From Anthoceros angustus (taxonomy: Eukaryota; Streptophyta; Anthocerotopsida; Anthocerotales; Anthocerotaceae), in contig MU008176.1 of NCBI GenBank assembly GCA_010909165.1, positions 289,501 to 353,500 of the forward strand: a stretch of 64,000 nucleotides of DNA, read 5' to 3'. The notes under the pieces were generated by a model. The model made no database searches. It saw only the letters and a list, made by a program, of their open reading frames with translations, and had not been told where the DNA came from. Every line of letters starts with the position of its first letter. Within the stretch, counting starts at the first letter, position 1. Position numbers and translations under genes: made by a program. Of this stretch, positions 39,451 through 50,674 are shown piece by piece.

Positions 39451-40072
39451 CTTCCCACTCGCTTTCAAATTTTGCGCACTCATCTCATCAAGATGGTGGA
39501 ACGTGAAACCAGAAAAAGCTTTTCCCATAACCACGTCATCTTATTTACGTACATGCAGTGACATCATATGGAAACCATGGAGAGGATGAATTTTGAGAAA
39601 GGATAATATTTTCTAGGTTTAGAAGTAAACCAATATAGATAATTTCATTGTCATTCCAATCTCTCTCTTGGTCTTCCCTTAGTGGATTTTAATGGGATTC
39701 TTCTGCACATGGACGAAACTAGTAAATAGATTGTGTAGTCTCAAATGGCCTCTGCTAGGTAGTACTTTAATAAATAATGCTCATTTTTTGTTCTCTTATC
39801 TCTAAGATCTATCCAAAGATGCGGATGATAGTGCTAGCATGGGCAGCTCAGTGACACCAGTCTAACGCATAATGTAATTTCATTAAAAATATGAAAGTGG
39901 TTTCAATATTATTTATTCATATAAGTCCTTGGAGAAGATGTGCACTACTTTGCAATTTCAGGGATTAGAAACATAACAGCACAAGACCTTGGCTGAGTTT
40001 TTTGAAACCACATACCCTACCTAACAAGACGGTTCACATCATTTGAAGAAAAAGTAGCCTCATCAAGTAGCC

Positions 40073-43000
40073 TCATTCTCGCATGTTCCTTGGTCGAGGA
40101 TACGGCCTTTCGCATGCGGGGCTCCGTGTTTGAATGGGAGGCCTAAGGGGAGTCCCCACGCTGGTATTGATAGCCCGGTGTACCATCCAAGAGTTTGTGT
40201 GGAGTGGGTGAATCACTTCCTCTCCTCCTCCCTGTCTGGCTGGGAGTTCCCTGGCGTGTTCGATGCGTTGGGGGCCCTGCTCATGTTCTGGGGCGAGGGG
40301 CGAGGGGCGAGGGGCGAGGGGCGAGGGGAGGGGAAGGGGAACCCCGTAAAAGCATCTTTTAGCTATGATGTTGGGAACAGTAAGCTTTATTGAATGGCGG
40401 GAAAGTCGCCAGCTGTGGATACAAGTATCTTGGTGTCCCACAGGGTCATACGAGGGTCGGGGCGCAGAGAGGTCTTCGCTGCATGAAGAAGGGCCGCTAA
40501 CTGCCGTGGTGGTGAAGGGGGGGCCGGTGGTATAGGCGTTTGCGTCGCCTCCCTCCTTTAGCAAGTCCCAGGTGCTCCACAATTTGAGGTTGAAGTTAAC
40601 CACCGCTTTATTGATCTCGTCATATAGCCAGGAGACCTTTGCGCCTGGGACAAGGGCTTGGAGGGACTTGTGGAGTGAGTGTGGGATCGTACCAATGACT
40701 CCCACAATAAATGGGATGAATTTGATGGTAGAACGGGGATAAGTCCATTGGATTGTTGCCGCCAGGGCTGCGTACTTGGCGGTTTTCTCTTCTTGGGTCT
40801 TGGCTATATAGCAATCCTGGGTCACTGCAACATCAATGATTATGATCCAGCTGCGAAAGGAGTGATCCAACTCCTCCGAGCGTGGCCCTCTCTTATCATA
40901 ACAGATGATTAAGTCCGGTTGGAGCCGGCTGGCGACCTTCCAGAAGTGTGGGAAGGTAAGGAGTTCGGTTGCATCTAGGAACTGACCGAACTTATTATGT
41001 GCCGTATAGACCTGTCCCCTGCGGAGGGGTCGGCCGTTGAAACGGAATGTGAACCATTTTGCCACTTCCATGATAATCTTGTCGTGTCGGAGGATCCGTA
41101 GGGTCTTGAGGCGTGGCTCGGGGCATGCGCAGAGGATATGGGCGCATGTTTCCCACTTACGGAGGGTGCAGTTGTGGCATAAAGGGTCCTCTCCTTGTGC
41201 AATGGCTCGGCGGGAGTTGTGGGTATGCAGTTGAGGAGGAACCAACACATGGTGGTGAACTCGACTGTGGGGACATTGGGGTGGGTGATCTAGCTCTGAC
41301 TACCCGGGGATTGGGGGTTGGGGAAGTGCCATTGCTTCCAGCCTTCATAGCGTTTCATCTCCCGAATGGTTCCAAAATTGCGCTGATGCTTTATATATAT
41401 TGTCAGCTTGGCTATATTGGCAAATGGGGATGGATTTGACCCAAAGTCAGTCATAACTCCCTGCCCATTCACCTAGACTTGGACTTGTCGACAAGCAGAG
41501 TATAAAGCAAACCATTTGGCGAAAAGGGAGTTCGGTTGGTCCAACTCCGCTTCCGGGAGGGTGAGGGTTAGGTCCCAATCAAAGAAGATGCACCCAGTGC
41601 CGTTGGGTACCTCGCGACACTTGGCAAGTTCGGCTATGATTCGGGCATGGCCTATAAAAAAAGGCTCAGAAACGTGGTTGTTGTAGCCAGCGGAAGAGGC
41701 TGGGAACCAGCGTGTCTTGTCGTATTTTGATGAAGTCTCGCAAGCCTAGGCCTCCCAACTCTCTGGGTGCACAGAGTTGGCCTCGGACTCTTTCTCTGTC
41801 CCCCAAACCTAAGACCCGGTGGGCCGAAACCAACATGCATAATATGGCTTGGTGAAGGGTTTCATCCAGAATGTTCAGGTGTGCTAAGGGGTAATATATG
41901 ACTGGGTTTTCCCATTCACGGATCACCTAGATGCGGGACTGGGGGTGAACTAACTTGAGACGTTGGGTGTCATCCCTGATGAGTGCAAGCCGTTTAGTGA
42001 ATTTGACGAAGGTCCCGGTCCCGGTCCCCACATCGTTCAGCGTCCCGAAGACGTGTGATTCCACTGCTCTCACCTGTGGGTCGTCTGTGGATGCCCGGTG
42101 TTGATAGTGTCGCATGGGAAGCTGGGCACCGGCCTTGTAGATAGTCTCCCTAACTCGATTCATCCGCATTCAATCCCCACCATTCGCACTTGGTTATGTC
42201 GAATTCCATTCCCACCTAGTCGTCAAAGGCGGACCCCCGATGAGCCATTGCTTGGATATCACTCCAAGTACTGGAGATTCGAGCCTTATCTTCCATATAG
42301 TCTATCCCGTGGGTCGCGATGCCGTGCATCCTGTATCCGTGGCAGTCCCATTCCACCCATTTGGAAAGGATGTCGCACAAACAACGAATATGAGTGGACT
42401 TATGGTGTTCTCTTGGGGAATACCTTGGGAAATGAGCATCTCGTCAGAGGTGTTTTGGCCCTTGAGGAGACACATCTTGCTGGCCCGAACAATTTCAAAC
42501 CAAAAAGCCTTGAGCAAGGGGTGAAGAGGGTTTAGGTGGATGATATTTCCACAATTCCGAAAGTGTTTTCGAGGTCTGTGAAGAGAACAAAGACCGCCTA
42601 TTGTGCTCTTCGAGCGTATTGTACCACCAGGGCTAGGGTGATGTGGCCATCTAGGTATCCCCGCTACTCCATGTGTAACTTCAACTTGCATAGTAGATCA
42701 GAGGTTGAAGCGATGGAGGTCTCTGTGAATTGCTGCTGAAATCATGTTGGAGAAGACCTTTGTGACCGCCGGGAAGAGCGTGATAGGTCGCCAACTCTGG
42801 GGTCGTATGAGGGGTCACCGTGACTTGGGGGCCAAGCGGACGAACCCAACCTTGTATGTTAGGAAGATGCGGCGAGAGGTTATTTGGTACGAGAAGACCA
42901 GACGCAAGCAGTGAGCCAAGTTTGGGGGCATAGCTTAAGGACTTCATAAGAGAGTTGATCATATCTCGGCCCCCGTTTCCCGTCTCCCCATCGGATCCAT

Positions 43001-43160
43001 TTAGAGATATCTTTGAGAATTGGCGAGAAGGTAGGTCCTAAGGAGCCTTCGCGGCTCCACAGGTTTTGGAGCATTGTCTCGATTTCAATGCCTTGGGGGG
43101 AAAAACCTGAGGGAAATACCTTGGTAAACAAAACAAGGCCTACTTTGTACGTACCCATTC
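40073..43160 (-). mobile_element. LINE with CCHC knuckle and PD-(D/E)XK-like endonuclease end, frameshifted
   Basis: Read leftward from about 43160: EGSLGPTFSPILKDISKWIR, RT pieces VLFTDLENTFGIV and ISQGIPQENTISPLIFVV (about 42390-42570), a thumb piece ELGGLGLRDFIKIRQDTL (about 41720), and then an uninterrupted C-terminal frame 41248-40073. That frame holds CHNCTLRKWETCAHILCAC (C-x2-C-x9-H-x4-C), LQPDLIICYD, WIIIIDVAV and EEKTAKYAAL, and then IPFIVGVIGTIPHSLHKSL. The CCHC-PD-D-K/E order is that of restriction-like endonuclease LINEs, which nick their target site. Stops and frameshifts in the RT part make it inactive. A GGGGCGA array at 40275-40322 falls inside the C-terminal frame. Confidence 0.75.
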
Positions 43161-43599
43161 AATGAAAGTGATAGATGAAGTGCAAAGAGATCCTGTATGT
43201 ATCTAAGTCCGAAATGACAAACCGAAAGGCAGATGCTAAAGGTAAGACTAAAACTCATTGCATTTAACGGAAAGGCATGGAGAGGCGAGGGTCATAAAGC
43301 GGGCAAGGGCGTGCCTCGGTTTCAAATTCCCTCCCAAAATACGAACTTTGAATGCTCGCGGCCCCACCTTTAACGGGATGGATTCACACGTTCCGTTGCG
43401 CAACTGGCAAACTTTGGCTGCCATTCTAGAACATCCCTCCCCGGTTTGCGCATTTAGGTGAACGTTAAAGGCAAGCGCAAGGAATAAAGCATTGTTGGTT
43501 CCCGAGACGGAAGCAGCCCGCCCCTTGTTTTTCTCTGACGCCACCCACCCAGCCTCCCTGGGACATGAAACCACCTCGTAACCCGACCCGACCCGGCCT

Positions 43600-44676
43600 C
43601 GAAGAAGGAAGTCGTCCGGGCCTGGAGTGACGGCAAGCGTCAAAACCACGCAGAAGGAGAAGCAGAAGAAGACTCTAGCCCCAGACGAGACGAGAGCCAA
43701 AACGGAGCAGGCAACGCGAAGGCAAAGGCGAACGCTCTCCTGCCTGCGGGTCCCTGCCACAACCAGCCAGCCGCTCCAGCCAGCGCGCCATTCATCGGCC
43801 ATGGCGGATGCTCGCCTCCGGGTGCCCAGCTGCTGCCGCTTGTCTTCGTCGTCCCCCGCTTCCCTGCGCTCGCCCCCGCTCTGTTGCTGATATTTGCGGT
43901 GCGTGCTCGTGCGGTGCTCGGGAGCGGGGTTGAGTCAGGAGCGGCCGGCTTGCCGGTCTTGGACGGGCGTCCCGGCTCCTCGTCCTCCTCTGCTGCTGCA
44001 CAGGTTGCCCTCGGGTGGAGCAGGATTTTGGAGATCCCGAGGTGTCTGGGAGGTGAGGCCCGGGCCGCCGCCGGGGTGGAACCAATTCCGCTCACCAGTT
44101 GAGATTGTCTGTTGCCAAGCTTGGCGCAGCTGCGGCAAGTCGGGGAGGAAGGGGGGGTTGAGGAAAGGGAAGGAGGGATTGGAGCGCGGGAGGATTGCTG
44201 CTGCGATGGGAGTTAGGGTATGATGCAGATTGGAGGACTGGCTCCTTGGTCGGAGGTTTCGGATGTGCACTGATGGCAGGTTTGCAGAGGCGTTTGTGAT
44301 TCTAGACCGAGCTTGTAATTTCAACTACTGTGGTGCCGCCCTGGGGTTCCGTAGGGATGACGGGGGTACGTGCGCCGTCGCTGGGGTAGAAGGTCATGGC
44401 CTTGAGTGCTGCCATTTCTGCTGCGGGTGAGGGTTTGTGGTGTGTGCATCGCATGGCTGGAGTCGGCTGCTGCCGTAGATTGAGGCGGCCGTGTGTTTGT
44501 CTAACTTGGCCTGATCGCCGTGTTGCGCAGCCTTGATGTCCTCAAGCTGGAAGAGTTGGTTCGGAACGTAGAGCTGCGGCGCAGGGTGTAGCAATTTCAG
44601 GTCTGGTTTGTTCGAGCTTGGGCGGGGTGTTGGTTGCCGCACATGTGCTAGGTTTGGTTTTTCCACACTTCCGACC
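43600..44676 (+). promoter_or_regulatory. presumed promoter and 5' leader of the ANKRD13-like gene
   Basis: A GC-rich island at about 43620-44100 gives way to a transcript-like stretch before the ATG at 44677. The stretch has several GT-rich potential donors and C/T-rich potential acceptors, so one or more introns in the 5' leader are likely. No conserved frame crosses it. The interval 43160-43600 shows nothing. Confidence 0.4.
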
Positions 44677-47059
44677 ATGGCGCAGCTTTCGGTGGAGGAA
44701 GCGGCCGTGTATGGTCACAGTCCCGTGCACTATGCTGTGGCTAGGAGGGACTACAGCGGTCTGCACAGAATTCTCACCGGCTTGCCGCGCCCTGCTAAAG
44801 CGGGGGAAGTGGTGACGGAGTCGGAGTCTATCGCCGCCGAGCAGCGGGCGGAAACCATTTCGGCCGTGGTTGACAGGAGGGATGTGCCGGGCAGGGAAAC
44901 GCCGTTGCACCTGGCAGTGAGGCTGGGCGACGCTGTGGCAGTGGAAATGCTGATGACAGCAGGCGCGGATTTTAGTCTGCAGAACGAGAATGGTTGGAGT
45001 GCGTTGCAGGAGGCTGTGTGTGCAAGGGAAGAGGGAATTGCCATGATCATCACTAGGCATTACCAGCCTATGGCTTGGGCTAAGTGGTGTCGCAGGCTCC
45101 CCCGTGTGACGGCCACAATGCGCCGGATGCGGGACTTTTACATGGAACTCACCTTCCACTTTGAGAGCTCTGTCATCCCGTTCATAGGACGGATCGCGCC
45201 GTCCGACACGTATCGGATTTGGAAGCGAGGCTCCAATCTCCGGGCTGATATGACTCTTGCAGGGTTCGATGGTTTTAGGATCCACAGGTCTGATCAGAGT
45301 TTCTTATTCCTAGGGGATGGTAGCGAGGATGGGAAACTACCCTCTGGCTCTTTGGTGGTTCTCACTCACAAGGAGAAAGAGGTGACCAATGCTTTAGAAG
45401 GCGCTGGCATTCAGCCTTCTGAAGCAGAAATAGCACAGGAAGTGGCTGCTATGTCCCAGACAAATATGTTCAGGCCTGGCATTGATGTGACACAAGCTGA
45501 GCTCATTTCGCATTTAACTTGGAGGCGCCAGGAGAGGACGGAGATGGTCGGGGCCTGGAAGGCCAAGATTTATGATATGCATCATGTGCAGGTGAGCGTA
45601 CGATCCAGGCGGGTTCCAGGTGCCATGACTGACGAGGAACTGTTTGCTACAGAGGGGGAGAGGCCAGATGAATTAGATGAGGACTATGGAGACTTGCTTA
45701 CGGAGGAGGAGAAACGGCAGCTGGAGGTTGCCTTGAAGAGTGAAAATGCTGATTATGATTCTGAGGCTGGCTTTGAGAGTGACAGGCCTGGAACTCGATA
45801 TGGGGTGTACGATGATGAGAGAGGCTTTGATTATGCAGGGAGTGAAAATGGGTATGATCACCGTCCTAGTCCCGAGCAAAATGGTGCAACCACTCCCCTG
45901 GGTGGAACTCCGAGGGGAGGGCCACTCAGTACTAAGGAGGAGAAGAAAGGCTGGTTTGGCTGGGGTAAAAAGAAAGGGGATGGGAAGCGATCATCCTTTT
46001 CTAGGGAATCCCCAAATCGGGACAGGAGTTTTGATTTTGCAGGCACTAGTTCGGATCCTGGTTGGAGAAATCCCTCAAAAAAACCTGGGAAAGAACTCAC
46101 TCGAAGGTCTGCTGATCGGAGGCCTTCAAACTTCGGCGCTGAAGATACTTTGGCTATGAGGAAAGCTAAAGAACGGCACTCTAGTTTTACAGCAGAAGAG
46201 GCTATGGCTTACAGAAAGGCTAGGGAAAGAACTTCAAATGTCAGTGCAGATGAGGCTGTTGTCTACAGGAAAGGCAAGGAGAGCAGCAGACGAGCAGCCA
46301 AAGAGGCAGGACGCAGGAAGAAAGGTGCTGGCAGTGAGCCTGGGAGTGAAAGTGAGTACAAGAAGGGATTGAGACCTGTCCTTTGGTTGACACCAGATTT
46401 TCCGTTGAAATCTGAGGAGTTGCTGCCACTGCTGGATATCCTAGCAAACAAGGTGAAAGCAGTTCGGCGCCTTAGAGAACTCCTCACTACTAAGCTCCCA
46501 ACAGGGACCTTTCCTGTCAAGGTCAGTATGCGCTTTGTGTCATGCAAAAACAATGGGTGCTTGTTTCTGTTGCTCATTGAATATTAGTTGTGAAAAAATT
46601 TTGCCCTGACGAGAGGGACCACCTTGTTCTGGCCTCGGTTCTCAACCTTGGGTGTTGACCTTGCAGATTGCTATCCCGGTCGTCCCTACGATTAGGCTGT
46701 TCGTGACTTTCACCAAGTTTGAGGAGTTGCGTCCGTCTGAAGAGTTCTCCACTCCTCTTTCAAGTCCTGGGCACTTTCAAGAATCAAAAACTATCAAGGA
46801 GGGGGACATACCGCCTCCATCTTCAAGCTCTTGGTTTTCATGGATCAGGGGATCTCAACCACAAAGTACCACTGGACCACATGATGATTGTCTTGATGAT
46901 GAAGTCGATCCTTTCCTTATTCCCAGTGACTACAAGTGGGTGGATATGGCCGAGAAGAAAAGAAGGCTCAAGGAAAAGAAAGACAAGAAAGCAAAGAAGA
47001 GTGGCTCAAAGAAATCCCATCGAAGGGACGATGGCCATGAAAGTGATCTTGATGATTAG
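44677..47059 (+). CDS. ANKRD13-type ankyrin-repeat protein (GPCR-chaperone-like domain)
   Basis: Exon 1 (44677-46521) and exon 2 (46667-47059) join in phase across a GTCAGT...TTGCAG intron to give 745 residues. Residues 1-125 carry ankyrin repeats: YGHSPVHYAVARRDYSGLHR, RETPLHLAVRLGDAVAVEML and NGWSALQEAVCAREEG. The conserved core follows with MRDFYMELTFHFESSVIPFI, YRIWKRGSNLRADMTLAGFD, an acidic middle and WFGWGKKKGDGKR. The tail has LRPVLWLTPDFPLKSEELLP, FPVKIAIPVVPTIRLFVTFT and KFEEL. In animals ANKRD13 proteins bind ubiquitinated cargo on endosomes; plant members are little characterised. No clear UIM was seen. The first ATG of the conserved frame was chosen; in-frame codons back to 44608 look like leader sequence. 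Confidence 0.9.
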
Positions 47060-47583
47060 ATCCACCTGCTATGTCCAGGGGTGATGGGTGTGCATCCGTC
47101 TGATGCGCCATGTCTGCGGTCGGAAGGTAGATATTACCTCCAGTGGGTTCGACCTGTTAACTGCCTTGTCCAGGTGCAGCTCAGGTTGCTCATCAAGTCG
47201 TCCTTGTGGGGTAAATTTAGATGAGATTTGACATCCTGGAGGATTTGAGGATGTCCTCCATTCTCTTATTCCAGTGTCTCACAGCAGGAGAAAAGAGTTA
47301 AGCTGTGAAGCTGCGTTTCAGCTGTATATACCTTCGTCAGCCCATCTTATTGTTCACGTCGTAACTTATCAGTGATATGCTGTGCGTAGAGCAGGATATC
47401 CGTTTTTTTTCTCTTACAATTCGCACGAAGTGCAGGCTAGCCTGTCACTTTGCCCACTGCGAGGGAGAAGATCGTGACTTGTGTAGGTAAAATTTTTTCT
47501 GGCGAAGAATGCTACCAGGTTCTATCCGGAATTTTCTAGACTCTCACATTCACCTACTAAGCTTGGAATGTGGCACTTCTAGA
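47060..47583. other. convergent 3' regions of the ANKRD13-like gene and GLDH
   Basis: This interval of about 520 bp lies between the ANKRD13-like stop (47059) and the GLDH stop (47584). It holds T-rich 3' UTR-like DNA, with TTTTTTTTCTCTTAC at about 47404 and AAATTTTTTCTGG at about 47490. No other gene is visible. Confidence 0.6.
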
Positions 47584-49890
47584 TTAGGCTAGTGGAAACA
47601 ACTGATCAACGAGTTCGTTGGCCAGAATGTTGTGAGGGTCAAGCTCTTTGCGAGCCTTACTGAACTCATCAACAGGATATCGCCTTCTCAATCTTTCCCT
47701 AAGCAGTTTCAGCGAATCCTCATCCTCCGGAACCTACGACAGCAGCCAGGGAGCAATTATCCATCGTCAGTTCCAGCACACAGCTTCTCCTTAGACAGGC
47801 GCGATGATTCTGTCAAGTGTCACATACCTCAATTTTGGCCCAATGTTCGTAGGCTCCATATCTGTCCCAGAGGTGCTGCTCTGCAGCTTTGCGGTACTCA
47901 AAGAACTTCCTGGTAATGGCTGCTCTTTGCTGGTCGTCTTCAGTAGGAAGGTAGTTTATGATTCCGACCTACACAGCCACAAGAGCACAGAAATGAGAAC
48001 GTAAGAGTCGCTAAGAATAAGGCTGCTTCTTACAAGATCAGTCCAGTCCGCACGCTTACCCAAGAGAAAATGCACTCAGGCACAGCATCCGAAGCAGGAC
48101 TCATCGAGCTTGAGCTGCGTGCAGTCCAGCGTTGCTCGATGGGCGCCGGTGCAGGAATGCGGTCCTTCTGAATGAGATGCAGCAGCTCCCTCATGAAGGT
48201 CAGGTCTCTCGTGTCTGGGTGCGTGACGGTGCCAGTGTGGAAGCAGACCTCCGAGACCCACTGCGCTCCACCGCAATCAAACCCCAAGATCTGGTCACTC
48301 CAGCCATGCCTATACCCTTCGCTGCGCTTCCAGTACTCCGCCTCTACTCTGTTGATGGACACAATGTGGTCCCTGTTCAGCGGATCCAAAGCAATCAGCT
48401 TGTCCCGGAGCTCCGTGAATGTGAGCTGCTGTAGCTCCTCCTCTGCCAGTTTTTTCACAGGGGTCCTGTTCGAGGCCTCAGGCAAGGACTGGTACTTGGT
48501 TGCTGCTTCCCTGTACAGGTCTCTGGCAGGCTTCAATGCGTCATCGGGTGTATACTTGGACTTGAAGGATGGCAAATCCTTGCCCTCAGGCCAGGGATTA
48601 CACTGGACGACCACCACACAGTCTGTATCAGGGATCCACATGTATCTCAGATGCTTGTTCTCCCTCAGCCATTTCCTGCAAATCACATGGTGTCCACCTT
48701 CAGCCTCAAAACCTATCACTTCCCCGGCTTTCAAAGCCATGGCTTCAACACGTCCTCAGAAGCACTACCACCATCACACATGCTTCTTACGTATGCTTCT
48801 TCTTGACGACCTTTGGGTGTGTCACAAATGTGTACTCCAAAAGACGATGAGCAGGAACACATTGCAGCGTTACTTCAGCAACAACCCCAAGAGTTCCAAG
48901 GCCACAGCGAGCCAGGCGAAACAGATCTGGATCAGACTCAGCAGAAAGGTCCAGCGTTCCCTTCCCTGGCGTCACAAGCTTCAAGCTCAAGACTTGCTCA
49001 TCCACTGGGGGGATATGTGAACCAGTGCCATGGGCACCCACCTGGCAGTATCACAAACAGCAACCCATCACTCCAGTCCAGCCTTCAAGTCGCCAAAGCT
49101 GACGATTTTCTTTCAATCTCAGCCACATTGCTTGGCTTACCTGGATGAAACCTCCAATCTGTTGCTGCCTGATGGAAGCAAAGTTCTGCAAGGTCAGACC
49201 ATGGGGCCGGAGAGCATCCACAACGTCTTGCACCTGTGCCCCAGCCTGCACTGTAACAGTCCGCTTCTCAGCATCCACGAGCAAGACCTGGTCCATTTTC
49301 TCCAAGTTAACCATGCCCTCATTACTCAGCCCGATTCCATTCGGGGAAAGCCCAGTCCCCACAGGCCTCACCCTCTGCTTCTTCCTATGGCAATATTCCA
49401 CAATGCCCTCCAGCTGCCGCAAAGTCTGCGGTTGGAAGTAAAATCTGGTAGAAGCTTCGTGCGTGCCACTCCAGTTGATGATTGTCTGCTCCTCGTGCAT
49501 TGCCTCCTCCTTCTTTGCGCCATGGAAGGTGTAGTAGGTAAGCAGCCCACTAGCACCTAACAGTCCCCCATAAGCCAAGTACCGCCCCACCGAAGAAGAC
49601 GGGGCCGCGGCCAGAGCAGCAGCCGAGGCAAATGTTCTGCATGATCTGAATGATTCAGCTGAAGCCTGTGGGATGCCCCTCAAGCCTCCGCACCTGGACA
49701 GGCTCCTGGTCTCTCCTAACCCTCTGCTGCCTCCTGCTGCCCTGGTTGTGGTGGCCTCGTTGGCAATTCCCCGGACCTGTCTGCTACAATCCGCACTCCA
49801 GTTCAGCACTTCTGGAAGCAAAACTCCAGAGCTCCTGCAAAGCTGAAGAGTACTGAATGCTGCCTTTGTGGCTCCACCCAACTTGCTCAT
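47584..49890 (-). CDS. GLDH: L-galactono-1,4-lactone dehydrogenase, mitochondrial
   Basis: Five exons join in frame: 49890-49141, 49041-48791, 48675-48060, 47968-47828 and 47733-47584, all with GT-AG ends, giving 635 residues. The enzyme oxidises L-galactono-1,4-lactone to ascorbate, passing electrons to cytochrome c, and is also a complex I assembly factor at the inner mitochondrial membrane. An Arg/Ser/Ala-rich presequence is followed by a membrane segment, YLAYGGLLGASGLLTYYTF. The FAD domain reads RVRPVGTGLSPNGIGLSNEG, TLQNFASIRQQQIGGFIQ, VGAHGTGSHIPPVDEQVLSL and LARCGLGTLGVVAEVTLQCV. The C-terminal ALO domain has KWLRENKHLRYMWIPDTD, EQRWTARSSS, YLPTEDDQQR, YEHWAKIE and ARKELDPHNILANELVDQLF. 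It is slightly longer than seed-plant GLDH because of the presequence. Confidence 0.95.
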
Positions 49891-50674
49891 GGCTCTTCAG
49901 CCTAGAACTCTTGCCGACTTCCTTGCCTCCGATGTCTCTACTTCGATCAATTCAGCTCCCTTGTCTCAGCAATCACGATCCAAGTGCTCATGCAGACTGC
50001 AGAGCAAACTAATCGCCCACAAACCAGGTTATACAACCCTAGTTATTCCAATTACAGTAGTTATTCCAATTCTATCTATGTACACCGCCATAACTCTATA
50101 ACATTCCATCGCATCTAGTGTTGGTCTGATGCTAGAATTCGGCCGCAGCAAGGCCTCGCTGTTGCAACGACACTTTCAGACGCATTATGGATTTCGCGCT
50201 TCCCATTTGGTTTGGTTTGAATCAGCGGAAGCAAGCTTGGGGTGGGGGCGATGCTGGCGCCGGGTTACCATCACACTTTGCACTCCGGGACTTCTGCTTT
50301 CCTTCGGTTGAACAAGGCTGGTCACAGGATCCTTCACATGGGATGCCTGCTACACATGTTCACAGCAACATACCCAGTGCCTGATCTAGTACCGGCCTAC
50401 AGTGCAGTCCGTGGCCACGATGAATGTGCTGTTGAAACGTCTGCCAGGTACTGATCCCCTTCTAGCCACTGCATGATGCATTTTTCGCCCTGAAGGTTGA
50501 TCCAACTAAAGTACGTGCCCTGGAGCATGAGGTATGGAGTGTAGAAAGCAGATATGGTTGTGGTGACAATTTATCTTTGGGCTATACAGGGTCTGCAGGG
50601 ATGAGAGCTCATCAGAGTCTGCAATCTGGAAGGAGCATTGTGACAAAGGAAGGCTGGATGAGGCCCTCCAAGCA
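49891..50674. promoter_or_regulatory. divergent intergenic region between GLDH and the PPR gene
   Basis: About 780 bp separate the two starts. Short AT-rich stretches (about 50030-50100) lie on the GLDH side. On the PPR side the frame stays open upstream of the chosen Met to about 50565 and contains EALQAVESMYQ. Together with a CTATACAG acceptor-like site at about 50590, this suggests an upstream 5' exon for the PPR gene that was not identified. Confidence 0.45.

Noticed and set aside
43248..43802. Minus-strand frame of 184 codons upstream of the ANKRD13-like gene
   Set aside because: Lies in the GC-rich promoter island, has no domain and is interrupted by low-complexity stretches.
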